DNA of 50,093 bases, from positions 1-50,093 of the forward strand of contig NZ_JAACYS010000016.1 in NCBI RefSeq assembly GCF_009996845.1, given 5' to 3'. Both the position numbers and the translations under genes were made by a program. This DNA comes from Pallidibacillus pasinlerensis (GTDB lineage: Bacteria; Bacillota; Bacilli; Bacillales; Caldibacillaceae). Positions 26,284 to 33,894 of this stretch are shown here, piece by piece (the first letter of the stretch is position 1; every line of letters begins with the position of its first letter). The notes beneath the pieces are model-generated. The model was not told the DNA's origin. It did no database searches and saw only the letters and a program-made list of their open reading frames with translations.

Positions 26284-29200
26284 ATGAGTTTTTTAGAAAA
26301 TTTTACGGAAGATAAGCTGGAAGAAGCAGCTATAGAAATTCTTCAGGAACTTGGCTATGACTATGTCTTTGGTCCGGACATTAGTTGTGATGGGGAAAGA
26401 CCAGAACGCAAAGATTATCGTACTGTAATTTTAGAAGACCGTGTAAAAGATGCTTTGTTTAAACATAATCGCCATTTGCCACAGGAAGCAATAGAAGAAG
26501 CATTTCGGCAAATTATAGCTTTTAATAGTCCAAGCTTAGAAGAAAACAACCGTCATTTTCACAAATTAATCACTGAAGGCATTGATGTATCGTTTCATCA
26601 AGATGGTCATAGCCGTTCGATGAAGGCATTCTTAATTGATTTTGAACAACCAGCTAATAATGATTTTTTGGTAGTAAATCAGTTTACGATCGTTGAAAAA
26701 GAAGAACGCCGCCCGGATTTAGTTATTTTTATAAATGGCATCCCATTTGTCGTTATCGAATTAAAATCAGCATCTGATGAAAATGTGAGTATCGATAATG
26801 CCTATGCACAAATTCAAACGTATAAACGTGATATTCCAACTTTATTTTACTACAATGCATTTTGTATTTTATCCGATGGGATTAATGCGAAAGCGGGAAC
26901 GATTACCGCAAGTCAAGAACGTTTTATGAATTGGCGGACGGTGGATGGGGAAAACATTGAACCACTTGAAGTGCCGCAATATGAAGTGTTGTTAAGAGGG
27001 ATGCTGGCAAAAAACCGGCTTATTGATATTATTGAAAACTTTATTCTCTTTCAGGAATCCAAAGAAGAAGAACGGGATGAAAATGGGAAGAAAATCGGCG
27101 AAAGAAAAACGATTGCCAAAATTCTCGCTGCCTATCACCAATATTTTGCGGTAAAAAAAGCAGTGGAAAAGACAAAAATAGCGACCAGTGAGAACGGAGA
27201 CCGTAAAATCGGTGTTATATGGCATACACAAGGTTCTGGGAAAAGTTTTTCAATGGTTTTTTATACAGCACAGCTTGTCAAGCAGCTAAATAATCCAACC
27301 ATTGTGGTGATTACTGACCGCAACGATCTAGATGACCAGTTATTTTCGACATTTTCTAAATCAAAGGATATTTTAAGACAAACACCGAAACAAGCAGATG
27401 TCCGCAAATTGAGTGAGGAACAGAAAAAACAACAAGCCAACGAAAAATCCAAAGAGATAAACGGATTATATGATCTTCTAAATGACCGGGAATCAGGCGG
27501 TATTATTTTTACAACGATTCAAAAGTTCAAACCGGAAGAAGGCGAAATGCCGGTTTTAACCGATCGTAAAAATGTGATTGTTATTGCGGATGAAGCTCAT
27601 CGCAGTCAATATGGTTTTTCTGCAAAGACAGATACGAAAACAGGCGAAGTGAAATATGGATATGCAAAATATCTTCGTGATGCACTTCCGAATGCTTCCT
27701 TTATCGGTTTTACAGGAACACCGATAGAACTGGAAGATAAGTCAACGCCCGCTGTTTTCGGTAATTATATTGACATTTATGATATGACGCGAGCAGTTGA
27801 AGATAAAGCAACGGTTAAAATTTATTATGAAAACCGTATTATCCGCTTGGAAGCCAATGAAGAAGAATTAGCTAAGATCGATGAAGAATTTGAAGAGATT
27901 ACCGAAGATCAGGAAGAACCAGTACGTGAAAAATACAAGTCCAAATGGTCTAGGCTCGAAGCCATCGTCGGTTCACCTAACCGCATAAAACAATTGGCAA
28001 AAGATATAGTCAATCATTACGAAGAAAAGGCAAAAGCAATTGACGGAAAAGCAATGATTGTTTGTATGAGTCGCCGTATTTGTGTCGCACTTTATAACGA
28101 AATTGTCAAATTACGTCCAGATTGGCATTCCGATGATGACGATAAAGGTAAAATTAAAGTCGTCATGACAGGCAGTGCTGGGGATGATGATTTCTTACAG
28201 CCGCATATTGGTGGAAAAAAACGACGGGATTTATTGGCAAAAAGAATGAAAGATAATAATGATGAACTAAAAATCGTCATTGTACGTGATATGTGGCTGA
28301 CTGGATTTGACGTACCTTCCATGCATACGATGTACATCGATAAACCGATGAAGGGTCATAACCTCATGCAGGCAATCGCACGGGTAAACCGTGTATTTAA
28401 AGATAAATCAGGTGGAGTAGTTGTAGATTATATTGGGATTTTAGAAAGCTTAAAGAAAGCTTTAAATCAATATACCGAAAGTGATAAGAAAACAACGGGT
28501 ATCGATACATCAGCTGCTGTCGCTGTTATGAAAGAAAAACTTGAAATCCTGCAAGATATGATGCATGGGTTTGATTACTCTGCTTATATGGGTTCATCCC
28601 AAGCAGCTCGTATTCGAGCCATCACTGGCGGAATGAATGTCATTTTTGGTAAGAGTGAAAAAGAACAAAAAGAATTCAAAAAGACGGCAACCGAGCTAGC
28701 GAAGGCGCATTCACTATGTGCAGCGACGGATGAAGGAAAAGCAGCAGCTCTTGAAGTCAGTTATTTTAAAGCAGTTAAGGCAAGCCTTAATAAACTTCAA
28801 GAAAAACAGCCGAAGCGGAAGACGAAAAAAGAAATCGAAGCACGCGTTAATCAATTACTCGAACGTTCCATTATTTCAGAAGAAGTAGTGGATGTATTTG
28901 AAGTAATGGGATTGAAACATCCGGATGTATCTATATTATCGGAAGAATTTCTCGAAGAAGTACGTTCATATGAATATAAAAATTTAGCCCTTGAAATGCT
29001 TAAAAAATTGCTGGAAGGCAACATCAAAACAATGGAAAGACGCAACCTTGTCAAATCCCAAAAATACTCGGAAAAACTGAAACAGTCGCTGAACAAATAT
29101 AAAAACCAAGCCATTACAAACGCCGAAGTAATCGAAGAACTAATTCAAATGGCAAAGGACATGAAAAAAGAACGAGAAGAAGAAAAAGATCTCGGTTTAA

Positions 29201-29532
29201 ATGAAGATGAAATTGCCTTTTACGATGCTTTAACATCTGAGTCTATAGTTAAAGAGTTAATGGAAGATGAAGTCTTACGTAAAATCGCCAATGAACTGAC
29301 TCAAGCAATTAGACGGAACATGACCATTGACTGGCATGTTCGAAAAAGCGCCCGTGCAGGAATGAGGAGAATTATTAAGCGACTATTGAAGAAGTATGAT
29401 TATCCACCAGAACAAGCGAAAAAAGCATTGGACACAGTTATGCGACAAGCAGAATTAATGGCGGAGCATACTGAAGTAAGAGATTGGAATACGCTGCAGG
29501 CTGCGGAATCTAAAGGTGAATATGAAGTTTAA
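26284..29532 (+). CDS. hsdR: Type I restriction endonuclease subunit
   Basis: Translocating endonuclease subunit. N-terminal PD-(D/E)xK nuclease ([21 protein letters not shown] region, about residues 160-180), then SF2 translocase with Walker [13 protein letters not shown] motif (ADEAHRS), motif III GFTGTP and the later [10 protein letters not shown] motif, and a C-terminal helical assembly domain (about 840-1080, coiled-coil-like). ATG at 26284 is chosen because AAAGGGGAGAGG sits just upstream; the frame extends to 26248, which would overlap the hsdS stop. At 1082 residues it is full length, with no break, so the system looks functional. Confidence 0.95.
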   Translation: MSFLENFTEDKLEEAAIEILQELGYDYVFGPDISCDGERPERKDYRTVILEDRVKDALFKHNRHLPQEAIEEAFRQIIAFNSPSLEENNRHFHKLITEGIDVSFHQDGHSRSMKAFLIDFEQPANNDFLVVNQFTIVEKEERRPDLVIFINGIPFVVIELKSASDENVSIDNAYAQIQTYKRDIPTLFYYNAFCILSDGINAKAGTITASQERFMNWRTVDGENIEPLEVPQYEVLLRGMLAKNRLIDIIENFILFQESKEEERDENGKKIGERKTIAKILAAYHQYFAVKKAVEKTKIATSENGDRKIGVIWHTQGSGKSFSMVFYTAQLVKQLNNPTIVVITDRNDLDDQLFSTFSKSKDILRQTPKQADVRKLSEEQKKQQANEKSKEINGLYDLLNDRESGGIIFTTIQKFKPEEGEMPVLTDRKNVIVIADEAHRSQYGFSAKTDTKTGEVKYGYAKYLRDALPNASFIGFTGTPIELEDKSTPAVFGNYIDIYDMTRAVEDKATVKIYYENRIIRLEANEEELAKIDEEFEEITEDQEEPVREKYKSKWSRLEAIVGSPNRIKQLAKDIVNHYEEKAKAIDGKAMIVCMSRRICVALYNEIVKLRPDWHSDDDDKGKIKVVMTGSAGDDDFLQPHIGGKKRRDLLAKRMKDNNDELKIVIVRDMWLTGFDVPSMHTMYIDKPMKGHNLMQAIARVNRVFKDKSGGVVVDYIGILESLKKALNQYTESDKKTTGIDTSAAVAVMKEKLEILQDMMHGFDYSAYMGSSQAARIRAITGGMNVIFGKSEKEQKEFKKTATELAKAHSLCAATDEGKAAALEVSYFKAVKASLNKLQEKQPKRKTKKEIEARVNQLLERSIISEEVVDVFEVMGLKHPDVSILSEEFLEEVRSYEYKNLALEMLKKLLEGNIKTMERRNLVKSQKYSEKLKQSLNKYKNQAITNAEVIEELIQMAKDMKKEREEEKDLGLNEDEIAFYDALTSESIVKELMEDEVLRKIANELTQAIRRNMTIDWHVRKSARAGMRRIIKRLLKKYDYPPEQAKKALDTVMRQAELMAEHTEVRDWNTLQAAESKGEYEV

Positions 29533-29658
29533 GAAAATCTTTTCTTAACTAATTCTATTTCGAATTCTTTACTCTTCAATCTTAGATTGAGAAAAAAGAA
29601 AAGAGATATAAATAATGTATTGGGCTACCCAGATAAAACAACTAGATATAACAACAGA

Positions 29659-29697
29659 AGGCAGTTCCTGGGAAATTTATATTTGGAACTGTCTTTT
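29659..29697 (+). terminator. Terminator between hsdR and the protease module
   Basis: AAGGCAGTTCC pairs with GGAACTGTCTT around a 14-nt loop, followed by TTTT. It separates the hsd operon from the next transcription unit. Confidence 0.75.
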
Positions 29698-29824
29698 CAT
29701 TACATTTAAGAATTGAATATAACAAGGAGATATATAGAATACAAAATTGGTTGTAGATACGGGAAAAATGTGTAAATAGATAGTTGAATGAGTTTTTTAA
29801 TGTACGAGATTAGGAAGTGATTAA

Positions 29825-30472
29825 ATGTTTCAAAATGTTGTTTTTTCTATTGGTAGATTAATAGATAGTATTTACTTTCCAGCGGGTACCTGTACTTTGA
29901 TTAATAAATCGAATCTATTAGTAACTGCGGCACATGTTGTAAATGGCAGTAATGAAAATTTATTTATTAGACTTAACACCAATTACAAATCGGGATATCA
30001 AGATACTACTGTACAACAAAGTCAACTTGTTCCTGTGAAAATTGAGGCAATAGATCCGTTTAGAGATATTTGTGTCTTATCTTTACAAGGGGGACAATCT
30101 GTGCAATCGAACCTTAAATTGGGGACTGCCGATATTGTTAATCCTGGTGAGGAAGTTGTAGTTGTTGGTTTTCCTCATTCAAATTTAGGTAGAATAGTTT
30201 TGACACAACAGACTTGTGAAGTGGGTGCAAAAATACTTCTTAGTTCCAAAAATATTAAATCAAAACATTTAGTACTAAATATACAGGCACGACCCGGTCA
30301 GTCAGGAGGTCCAGTAATTCGCACTTTAGATGGTGCATTGATTGGTATACTCATAGGACCATATGTTCCAACCCTTAAAGGGGGTATTAGATTAGGTGAT
30401 ATTGATCCACAAACATTACATCAAACAACTCATGCTGTTTCAGCAGGGTATATAGAAAGGATGATTTCATGA
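29825..30472 (+). CDS. Cytosolic trypsin-like serine protease, putative defence module
   Basis: Trypsin-fold peptidase of 215 residues with an intact triad: H37 (VTAAHVV), D81 (FRDICVL) and S160 (RPGQSGGPV). There is no signal peptide, membrane segment or PDZ domain, so it should act in the cytosol, unlike the HtrA protein at 13.2 kb. ATG at 29825 is preceded by AGGAAGTG. Its stop overlaps the start of the next gene (ATGA), which implies coupled expression. It lies downstream of a type I restriction system inside an rlmH island. Cytosolic trypsins occur in several bacterial conflict systems as effectors or activators; a defence role here is inferred from context only. Confidence 0.82.
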   Translation: MFQNVVFSIGRLIDSIYFPAGTCTLINKSNLLVTAAHVVNGSNENLFIRLNTNYKSGYQDTTVQQSQLVPVKIEAIDPFRDICVLSLQGGQSVQSNLKLGTADIVNPGEEVVVVGFPHSNLGRIVLTQQTCEVGAKILLSSKNIKSKHLVLNIQARPGQSGGPVIRTLDGALIGILIGPYVPTLKGGIRLGDIDPQTLHQTTHAVSAGYIERMIS

Positions 30473-30918
30473 TGGATAATCTAAATTTATTTAATGTTAA
30501 AGAGGACAAATTCTGGTTAGATACATTGCCTAATTATCAAAGGGATATTGTATCTGAGTTATTGAACATTAAATCGTATGAGGAAGCGGCAATAGCATGG
30601 CTTGAAGCGTCAGTCGATAATACATCACCTTTTTCTGCACAACCTCAACCTGAGAAGAGGTTTTTCCCATTGCTAAAGAAAGAAGTTCATAAGTTGCTTT
30701 GTGGAGATCCTGTATATGCTGCTGAACGTAGTGAATTAGTTAAATTATCTCAATCTCATGAAAACAAAACAGCTATTGTTTCAATGGTTTCAGCACTAAT
30801 AGGTGCTAAAGTTGGTTTAGCTGCTACATTTATTGCTCCTGCAATTGTTATCATTTTTATAATGATTGCTAAGACTTCATTAAATGCTTGGTGTGCATTG
30901 GATACAACGGAAAATTGA
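30469..30918 (+). CDS. Small protein with helical N-terminus and hydrophobic C-terminus, protease partner
   Basis: I do not recognise the family. The 149 residues comprise a soluble, probably all-helical part (1-100) and a strongly hydrophobic stretch at about 101-135 (two short segments split at a Pro: VSMVSALIGAKVGLAATF then APAIVIIFIMIA), then a short polar tail. There is no signal peptide. Its start overlaps the protease stop (ATG at 30469, second ATG at 30472), so the two are translationally coupled. A possible reading is a membrane effector held inactive and released by cleavage; an adaptor that tethers the protease to the membrane is equally possible. Transcription likely ends at 31011-31051. 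Confidence 0.7.
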   Translation: MMDNLNLFNVKEDKFWLDTLPNYQRDIVSELLNIKSYEEAAIAWLEASVDNTSPFSAQPQPEKRFFPLLKKEVHKLLCGDPVYAAERSELVKLSQSHENKTAIVSMVSALIGAKVGLAATFIAPAIVIIFIMIAKTSLNAWCALDTTEN

Positions 30919-31010
30919 TATATCAGATATACTCATTCAAAAGGTAAGCTTCACTAACTCAAAATCGTTTATTGTCTCCACACAACACACATCGCATGTA
31001 AAATTTATAT

Positions 31011-31051
31011 AAAAAAGCATTGAGAGTTAAACTAACTCCCAATGCTTTTTT
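31011..31051 (+). terminator. Strong terminator at the right end of the island
   Basis: AAAAAAGCATTG pairs perfectly with CAATGCTTTTTT; GAGTTA/TAACTC extends the stem around a 3-nt loop. It ends the protease-partner unit and overlaps the start of the right inverted repeat. Confidence 0.9.
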
Positions 31052-31057
31052 GCCTCT
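31047..31057 (+). repeat. Right terminal inverted repeat of the island
   Basis: TTTTTGCCTCT is the exact reverse complement of AGAGGCAAAAA at 21247-21257. It lies 13 nt inside the right direct repeat; part of it doubles as the T-run of the terminator. Confidence 0.6.
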
Positions 31058-31070
31058 CAAATCACCACGG

Positions 31071-31089
31071 TGAACCGTATCACAAATAG
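31071..31089 (+). repeat. Right attachment site (attR)
   Basis: TGAACCGTATCACAAATAG matches attL at 17 of 19 positions. Both differences (TAC/TAT and CAT/CAC) are synonymous, so this copy still encodes EPYHK-stop although no rlmH precedes it. That fits a fragment of another rlmH allele brought in or left by recombination. Confidence 0.8.
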
Positions 31090-31158
31090 TGGTAAAGCAA
31101 AGGGTGGAAATAGTAATTAATAAAGGGTGGTTAGAAAAAATCTAGTTATTAGATAGGC

Positions 31159-31196
31159 AAAAGAGCGCACTCCTAGTATATAGACTGTGCTCTTTT
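31159..31196. terminator. Terminator-like hairpin after attR
   Basis: AAAAGAGCGCA pairs with TGTGCTCTTTT, extendable by ATAGG/CCTAT. No intact gene precedes it, so it is probably a leftover of lost cargo. Confidence 0.65.
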
Positions 31197-31212
31197 CCTA
31201 TCCAAAAAGTAA

Positions 31213-31593
31213 TTTATTAACATAATTTCAATAAAAATTGAACAATCATTTTCAATCAGGGATGAGGGAATAAAGAATGTTACAAATGTCTCCCAAATAA
31301 TATCATTAGGCTTAGAAAGTCCGGTGCGCTGGAAAATCACTAATTACGCTCAAGTCGATTTGTATCAGAAGTATTTTTTAGATCTTCTATCTAGATTAAG
31401 CGAGAGAGGCGTTAAAAGAGTTCATTTATTTGCTACCACTCCTGTTTCTCTGAGTTTTAGTTTAGGGAGAGTAGTAGATCATTATCATCCTGAAATAATA
31501 GTGTATAACTATAACAATAATGCTTATGACTGGGCGATTAATTTAAGAAATGAGGAAATTTTAAGCTTTGATGTTGATGAGAAAACCGTTTAA
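31213..31593 (+). pseudogene. C-terminal fragment of a SAVED-domain protein
   Basis: The open frame begins right after a TAA and has no plausible start until a GTG at 31324. The end reads VKRVHLFATTPVSLSFSLGR followed by a conserved tail (HPEIIVYNYNN, AYDWAINL). This resembles the last strands of SAVED domains, which bind cyclic oligonucleotides in CBASS effectors: hydrophobic strand, a P-x-x-x-x-x-x-LGR turn, then a V-Y strand. Only about 125 residues remain, with no nuclease or other effector domain and no CD-NTase nearby. It is a remnant truncated on its left side, 120 bp outside the island's right repeat. The assignment is by motif reading. Confidence 0.62.
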
Positions 31594-31799
31594 CAAAGAA
31601 AGGGAAATCGTATAAAGTTATTGTTTTCATCAATGAATATCGGCCAAAAATTAGGGTTAAATTGGCTCTGTAATTCATTTTATAACAAGATTGATATACC
31701 AACCAATGTATTTATATTGAACTAAAAGAAAGGGATTTATTCCATTATCTATAATAGTCGCATGTGAAATTAACACATAAGATAATGGAGGAGATACAC

Positions 31800-32147
31800 T
31801 TGCAACAAACAAATAACTCAAGAAAAACAATGGAAAATGAAATTGTTGAATTCCACCATGAGGACTACCAATTTATTATTACACGCTTTAAAAGAATTAA
31901 CTGGAAGCAATACAAGGGGGTTGACCAATATCAGTACTTTTTATTTGTGTTCGATAAAAGGCTAGCAAAGGTTATTAATGAGGATTCCATAACTGATGTT
32001 TTCAATACAGAGATTAGGGATGGTGTTTTTGAAACTTTTGAAAATCTCAAACAAAATATAGATGCTATTTTAAGTGAGTATATTTTGGACGATGATGCAA
32101 TCTTTGAGTGTCTAAAAGTGGTTGAAAAATTGTTGCAAAGGAATTGA
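31800..32147 (+). CDS. Hypothetical protein, 115 residues
   Basis: No family recognised. TTG at 31800 is preceded by GGAGGAGAT, a good ribosome site; the frame is open from 31764. The product is acidic, with an N-terminal part rich in aromatic beta-type segments (EDYQFIITRFKRINWKQYKG, YQYFLFVFD) and a helical C-terminus. It lies between a SAVED remnant and a LysR remnant in a region of gene decay, and could itself be a survivor of lost accessory DNA. Confidence 0.5.
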   Translation: MQQTNNSRKTMENEIVEFHHEDYQFIITRFKRINWKQYKGVDQYQYFLFVFDKRLAKVINEDSITDVFNTEIRDGVFETFENLKQNIDAILSEYILDDDAIFECLKVVEKLLQRN

Positions 32148-32317
32148 ATTTATCCAAGGCAGCAAACAAATTAGGCTACACACAACCCACCAATACGTTA
32201 CAAATACAATCTCTTGAAAAAGAGCTTAATCATACCCTTTTTACAACAATTGGAAAAAGGACAGTATAAACAACTGCTGGAAAACAGCTGTGTTATACAA
32301 AGGGTATGGTGAAATAA
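32144..32317 (+). pseudogene. N-terminal fragment of a LysR-type regulator
   Basis: The frame reads NLSKAANKLGYTQPTNTLQI-QSLEKELNHTLF, the LysR helix-turn-helix, then TTIGKRTV-stop-TTAGKQLCY, where LysR proteins continue through the winged helix (consensus -R.-G-R.-.-LT-AG). There is one internal TAA and no effector domain. It ends just before the TPP riboswitch region. Confidence 0.75.
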
Positions 32318-32342
32318 AATTATTAACTTATGTAAGATTGTA

Positions 32343-32371
32343 TTGACTTTACTGAAAAGTGTGTGTAAAGT
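32343..32371 (+). promoter_or_regulatory. Possible promoter of the thiamine operon
   Basis: TTGACT (32343-32348), 17-nt spacer, TAAAGT (32366-32371). The -10 is imperfect, but position just before the TPP riboswitch is right. Confidence 0.5.
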
Positions 32372-32397
32372 GATAATTAAATGAATAGCAATGTATA

Positions 32398-32492
32398 GGA
32401 AGACACTAGGGGAGCCTTTCGGCTGAGACGGGAAGTATCCCGGACCCTTTGAACCTGATCTAGTTCATACTAGCGTAGGGAAGTGGAGTCCG
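32398..32492 (+). promoter_or_regulatory. TPP riboswitch (THI element)
   Basis: All conserved blocks are present: ACTAGGGGAGCC, GGCTGAGA, ACCCTTTGAACCTGATC, and TAGTTCATACTAGCGTAGGG-AAGTG. Binding thiamine pyrophosphate should favour the terminator at 32519-32546 and turn off tenA-ykoEDC. Confidence 0.97.
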
Positions 32493-32518
32493 TGCAAGAG
32501 TATATTTAAAAGTATTCT

Positions 32519-32546
32519 GCCGCTCCATTTTGGTGCGGTTTTTTTT
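32519..32546 (+). terminator. Regulated terminator of the TPP riboswitch
   Basis: CCGC-T-CCA pairs with TGG-T-GCGG, then eight T. It lies 27 nt after the aptamer and 70 nt before tenA. Confidence 0.88.
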
Positions 32547-32614
32547 GTCTTTATTCTGCAATTGCTTCCTAACTAGCGTCTTCCACTATAATTAATAAGG
32601 AGGCATAAATAAAC

Positions 32615-33301
32615 ATGAGTTTTTCTGCAGAACTGCGAAAAGAAGCAGATCCGATTTTTAATGCTATTTTTGAGCATCCATTTGTACAGGGAATAGCAAA
32701 AGGAGATTTAAAGAAGGAACAACTAATTCATTATGTAAAGCAAGACTTTGAGTATTTAAATGCCTTTATACGAATCTATGGAATGGCAATTTCAAAGTGT
32801 AAAGATCGTAAAGATATGGAAATGTTTAATAAGCAAATTTCTTTTATTTTGAATAGTGAAACACATCCACATCATAACTTTTGTCAAGTTGCAGATGTCA
32901 AATACGAAGAATTACAAGGGTACCCATTGTCTCCAACCGCACATCAATACATACGGCATATGCTGACGGTTGCTCATGAAGGGACATTGGGTGAAATTAT
33001 TGCAGTTTTATTGCCGTGCCCGTGGACTTACTGGGAAATAGGGAAGCGATTATTAACAGAAGTGAACCCAGACCGTTCACATCCATTTTATGAATGGATC
33101 CATTTCTATGGCAATCGGACCGATTCAATCACAACAAAGTTTTGTGCACGGCTTGATGAACTGGTAAAGGAAGCGACAAACATAGAAAAAGAAAAAATGA
33201 AGGAACATTTCTTACTTAGCTGTCAGCTTGAATATATGTTTTGGGATATGGCTTATAAACTTGAGGATTGGCCTGTAAAAATGGAGGTAATACAATCTTG
33301 A
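32615..33301 (+). CDS. tenA: Aminopyrimidine aminohydrolase / thiaminase II
   Basis: TenA hydrolyses aminomethyl-HMP to HMP in the salvage of degraded thiamine, and can cleave thiamine. All-helical fold of 228 residues with the catalytic Cys135 (LLPCPWTYWEIG), the FEYLNAFIRIY segment and the C-terminal EYMFWDMAY. ATG at 32615 with AAGGAGG upstream. First gene of the TPP-controlled operon; its stop overlaps the ykoE start by 4 nt. Linkage to YkoEDC says the operon salvages and imports thiamine precursors. Confidence 0.95.
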   Translation: MSFSAELRKEADPIFNAIFEHPFVQGIAKGDLKKEQLIHYVKQDFEYLNAFIRIYGMAISKCKDRKDMEMFNKQISFILNSETHPHHNFCQVADVKYEELQGYPLSPTAHQYIRHMLTVAHEGTLGEIIAVLLPCPWTYWEIGKRLLTEVNPDRSHPFYEWIHFYGNRTDSITTKFCARLDELVKEATNIEKEKMKEHFLLSCQLEYMFWDMAYKLEDWPVKMEVIQS

Positions 33302-33894
33302 CTTGGAAAATGAAAGAAATCGTCTTAGCGGTTGTTTTATCAGTAATTTGTGGTGTGATCTATTTAGGCTGGTCTACACTTTGGATTCCGATTTCTGCTG
33401 TAATTGGTCCTGTCGGTGCCGGTTTTATGTTTGGCATCTGGGTGATCGCTAGTCCTATTGTTGCCTATATCATTCGTAAACCAGGTGCGGCATTTGTCGC
33501 AGAAGTTACGGCTGCAGCAGTGGAATTATTTACAGGAAGCCATTTTGGATTAGCCGCCTTATTAGTAGGAATATTTCAAGGGATTGGTTCTGAAACTGCT
33601 TTTGCCATATTCAGATACAAGCGATATAACCTTTTTACTTTAATGCTTTCTGGTGCTTTGGCGGCCGTTTTTGGAATGATTTATAATTTGTTGGCAAAAG
33701 GTTTTGGATATTACTCGACAGAGGTATTATTAACTACGTTAGGTATTCATATTATCAGCGGTATGATTCTTGGCGGTTGGTTAGCAAAAGTAGTAGTAGA
33801 TACATTGGCAAAAACAGGTGTGTTAGAACAATATGCAATTATGAAAGAAAAAAGAAAAAAGGAAGATGCCAATGGACATGTTTCTGGGCTGTAA
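33298..33894 (+). CDS. ykoE: HMP/thiamine ECF transporter substrate-binding membrane protein
   Basis: S-component of an energy-coupling-factor transporter for hydroxymethylpyrimidine or thiamine. The 198 residues have about six hydrophobic segments and the family sequence KEIVLAVVLSVICGVIYLGW near the start. TTG at 33298 overlaps the tenA stop (TTGA) with ATGGAGG at 33281; the frame is open to 33268, but without a site. It overlaps ykoD by about 23 nt. Confidence 0.92.
   Translation: MTWKMKEIVLAVVLSVICGVIYLGWSTLWIPISAVIGPVGAGFMFGIWVIASPIVAYIIRKPGAAFVAEVTAAAVELFTGSHFGLAALLVGIFQGIGSETAFAIFRYKRYNLFTLMLSGALAAVFGMIYNLLAKGFGYYSTEVLLTTLGIHIISGMILGGWLAKVVVDTLAKTGVLEQYAIMKEKRKKEDANGHVSGL

Larger units (their letters stand above)
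21249..31089. mobile_element. SCC-like genomic island inserted at rlmH
   Basis: About 9.8 kb bounded by direct repeats of the rlmH 3' end (21230-21248 and 31071-31089, 17/19 identical, both reading EPYHK-stop) and by 11-bp inverted repeats. Cargo: a broken serine recombinase adjoining attL, an HTH regulator, type I hsdM-hsdS-hsdR, and a trypsin-like protease with a membrane partner. Serine recombinase plus the rlmH 3' end is the defining pair of SCC elements; here the recombinase is inactivated, so the island is probably fixed. Whether it belongs to the Ccr lineage cannot be told by eye. The cargo resembles a small defence island. Confidence 0.78.

Noticed and set aside
29825-30918. Gasdermin-protease pair
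   Set aside because: The 149-residue partner is too short for a gasdermin (usually over 230 residues), is helical rather than beta-rich, and has its hydrophobic segment at the C-terminus as a helix pair.
31011-31051. Hairpin as an island excision structure
   Set aside because: A perfect stem with T-run placed after a gene is adequately explained as a terminator; only its overlap with the right inverted repeat is noted.
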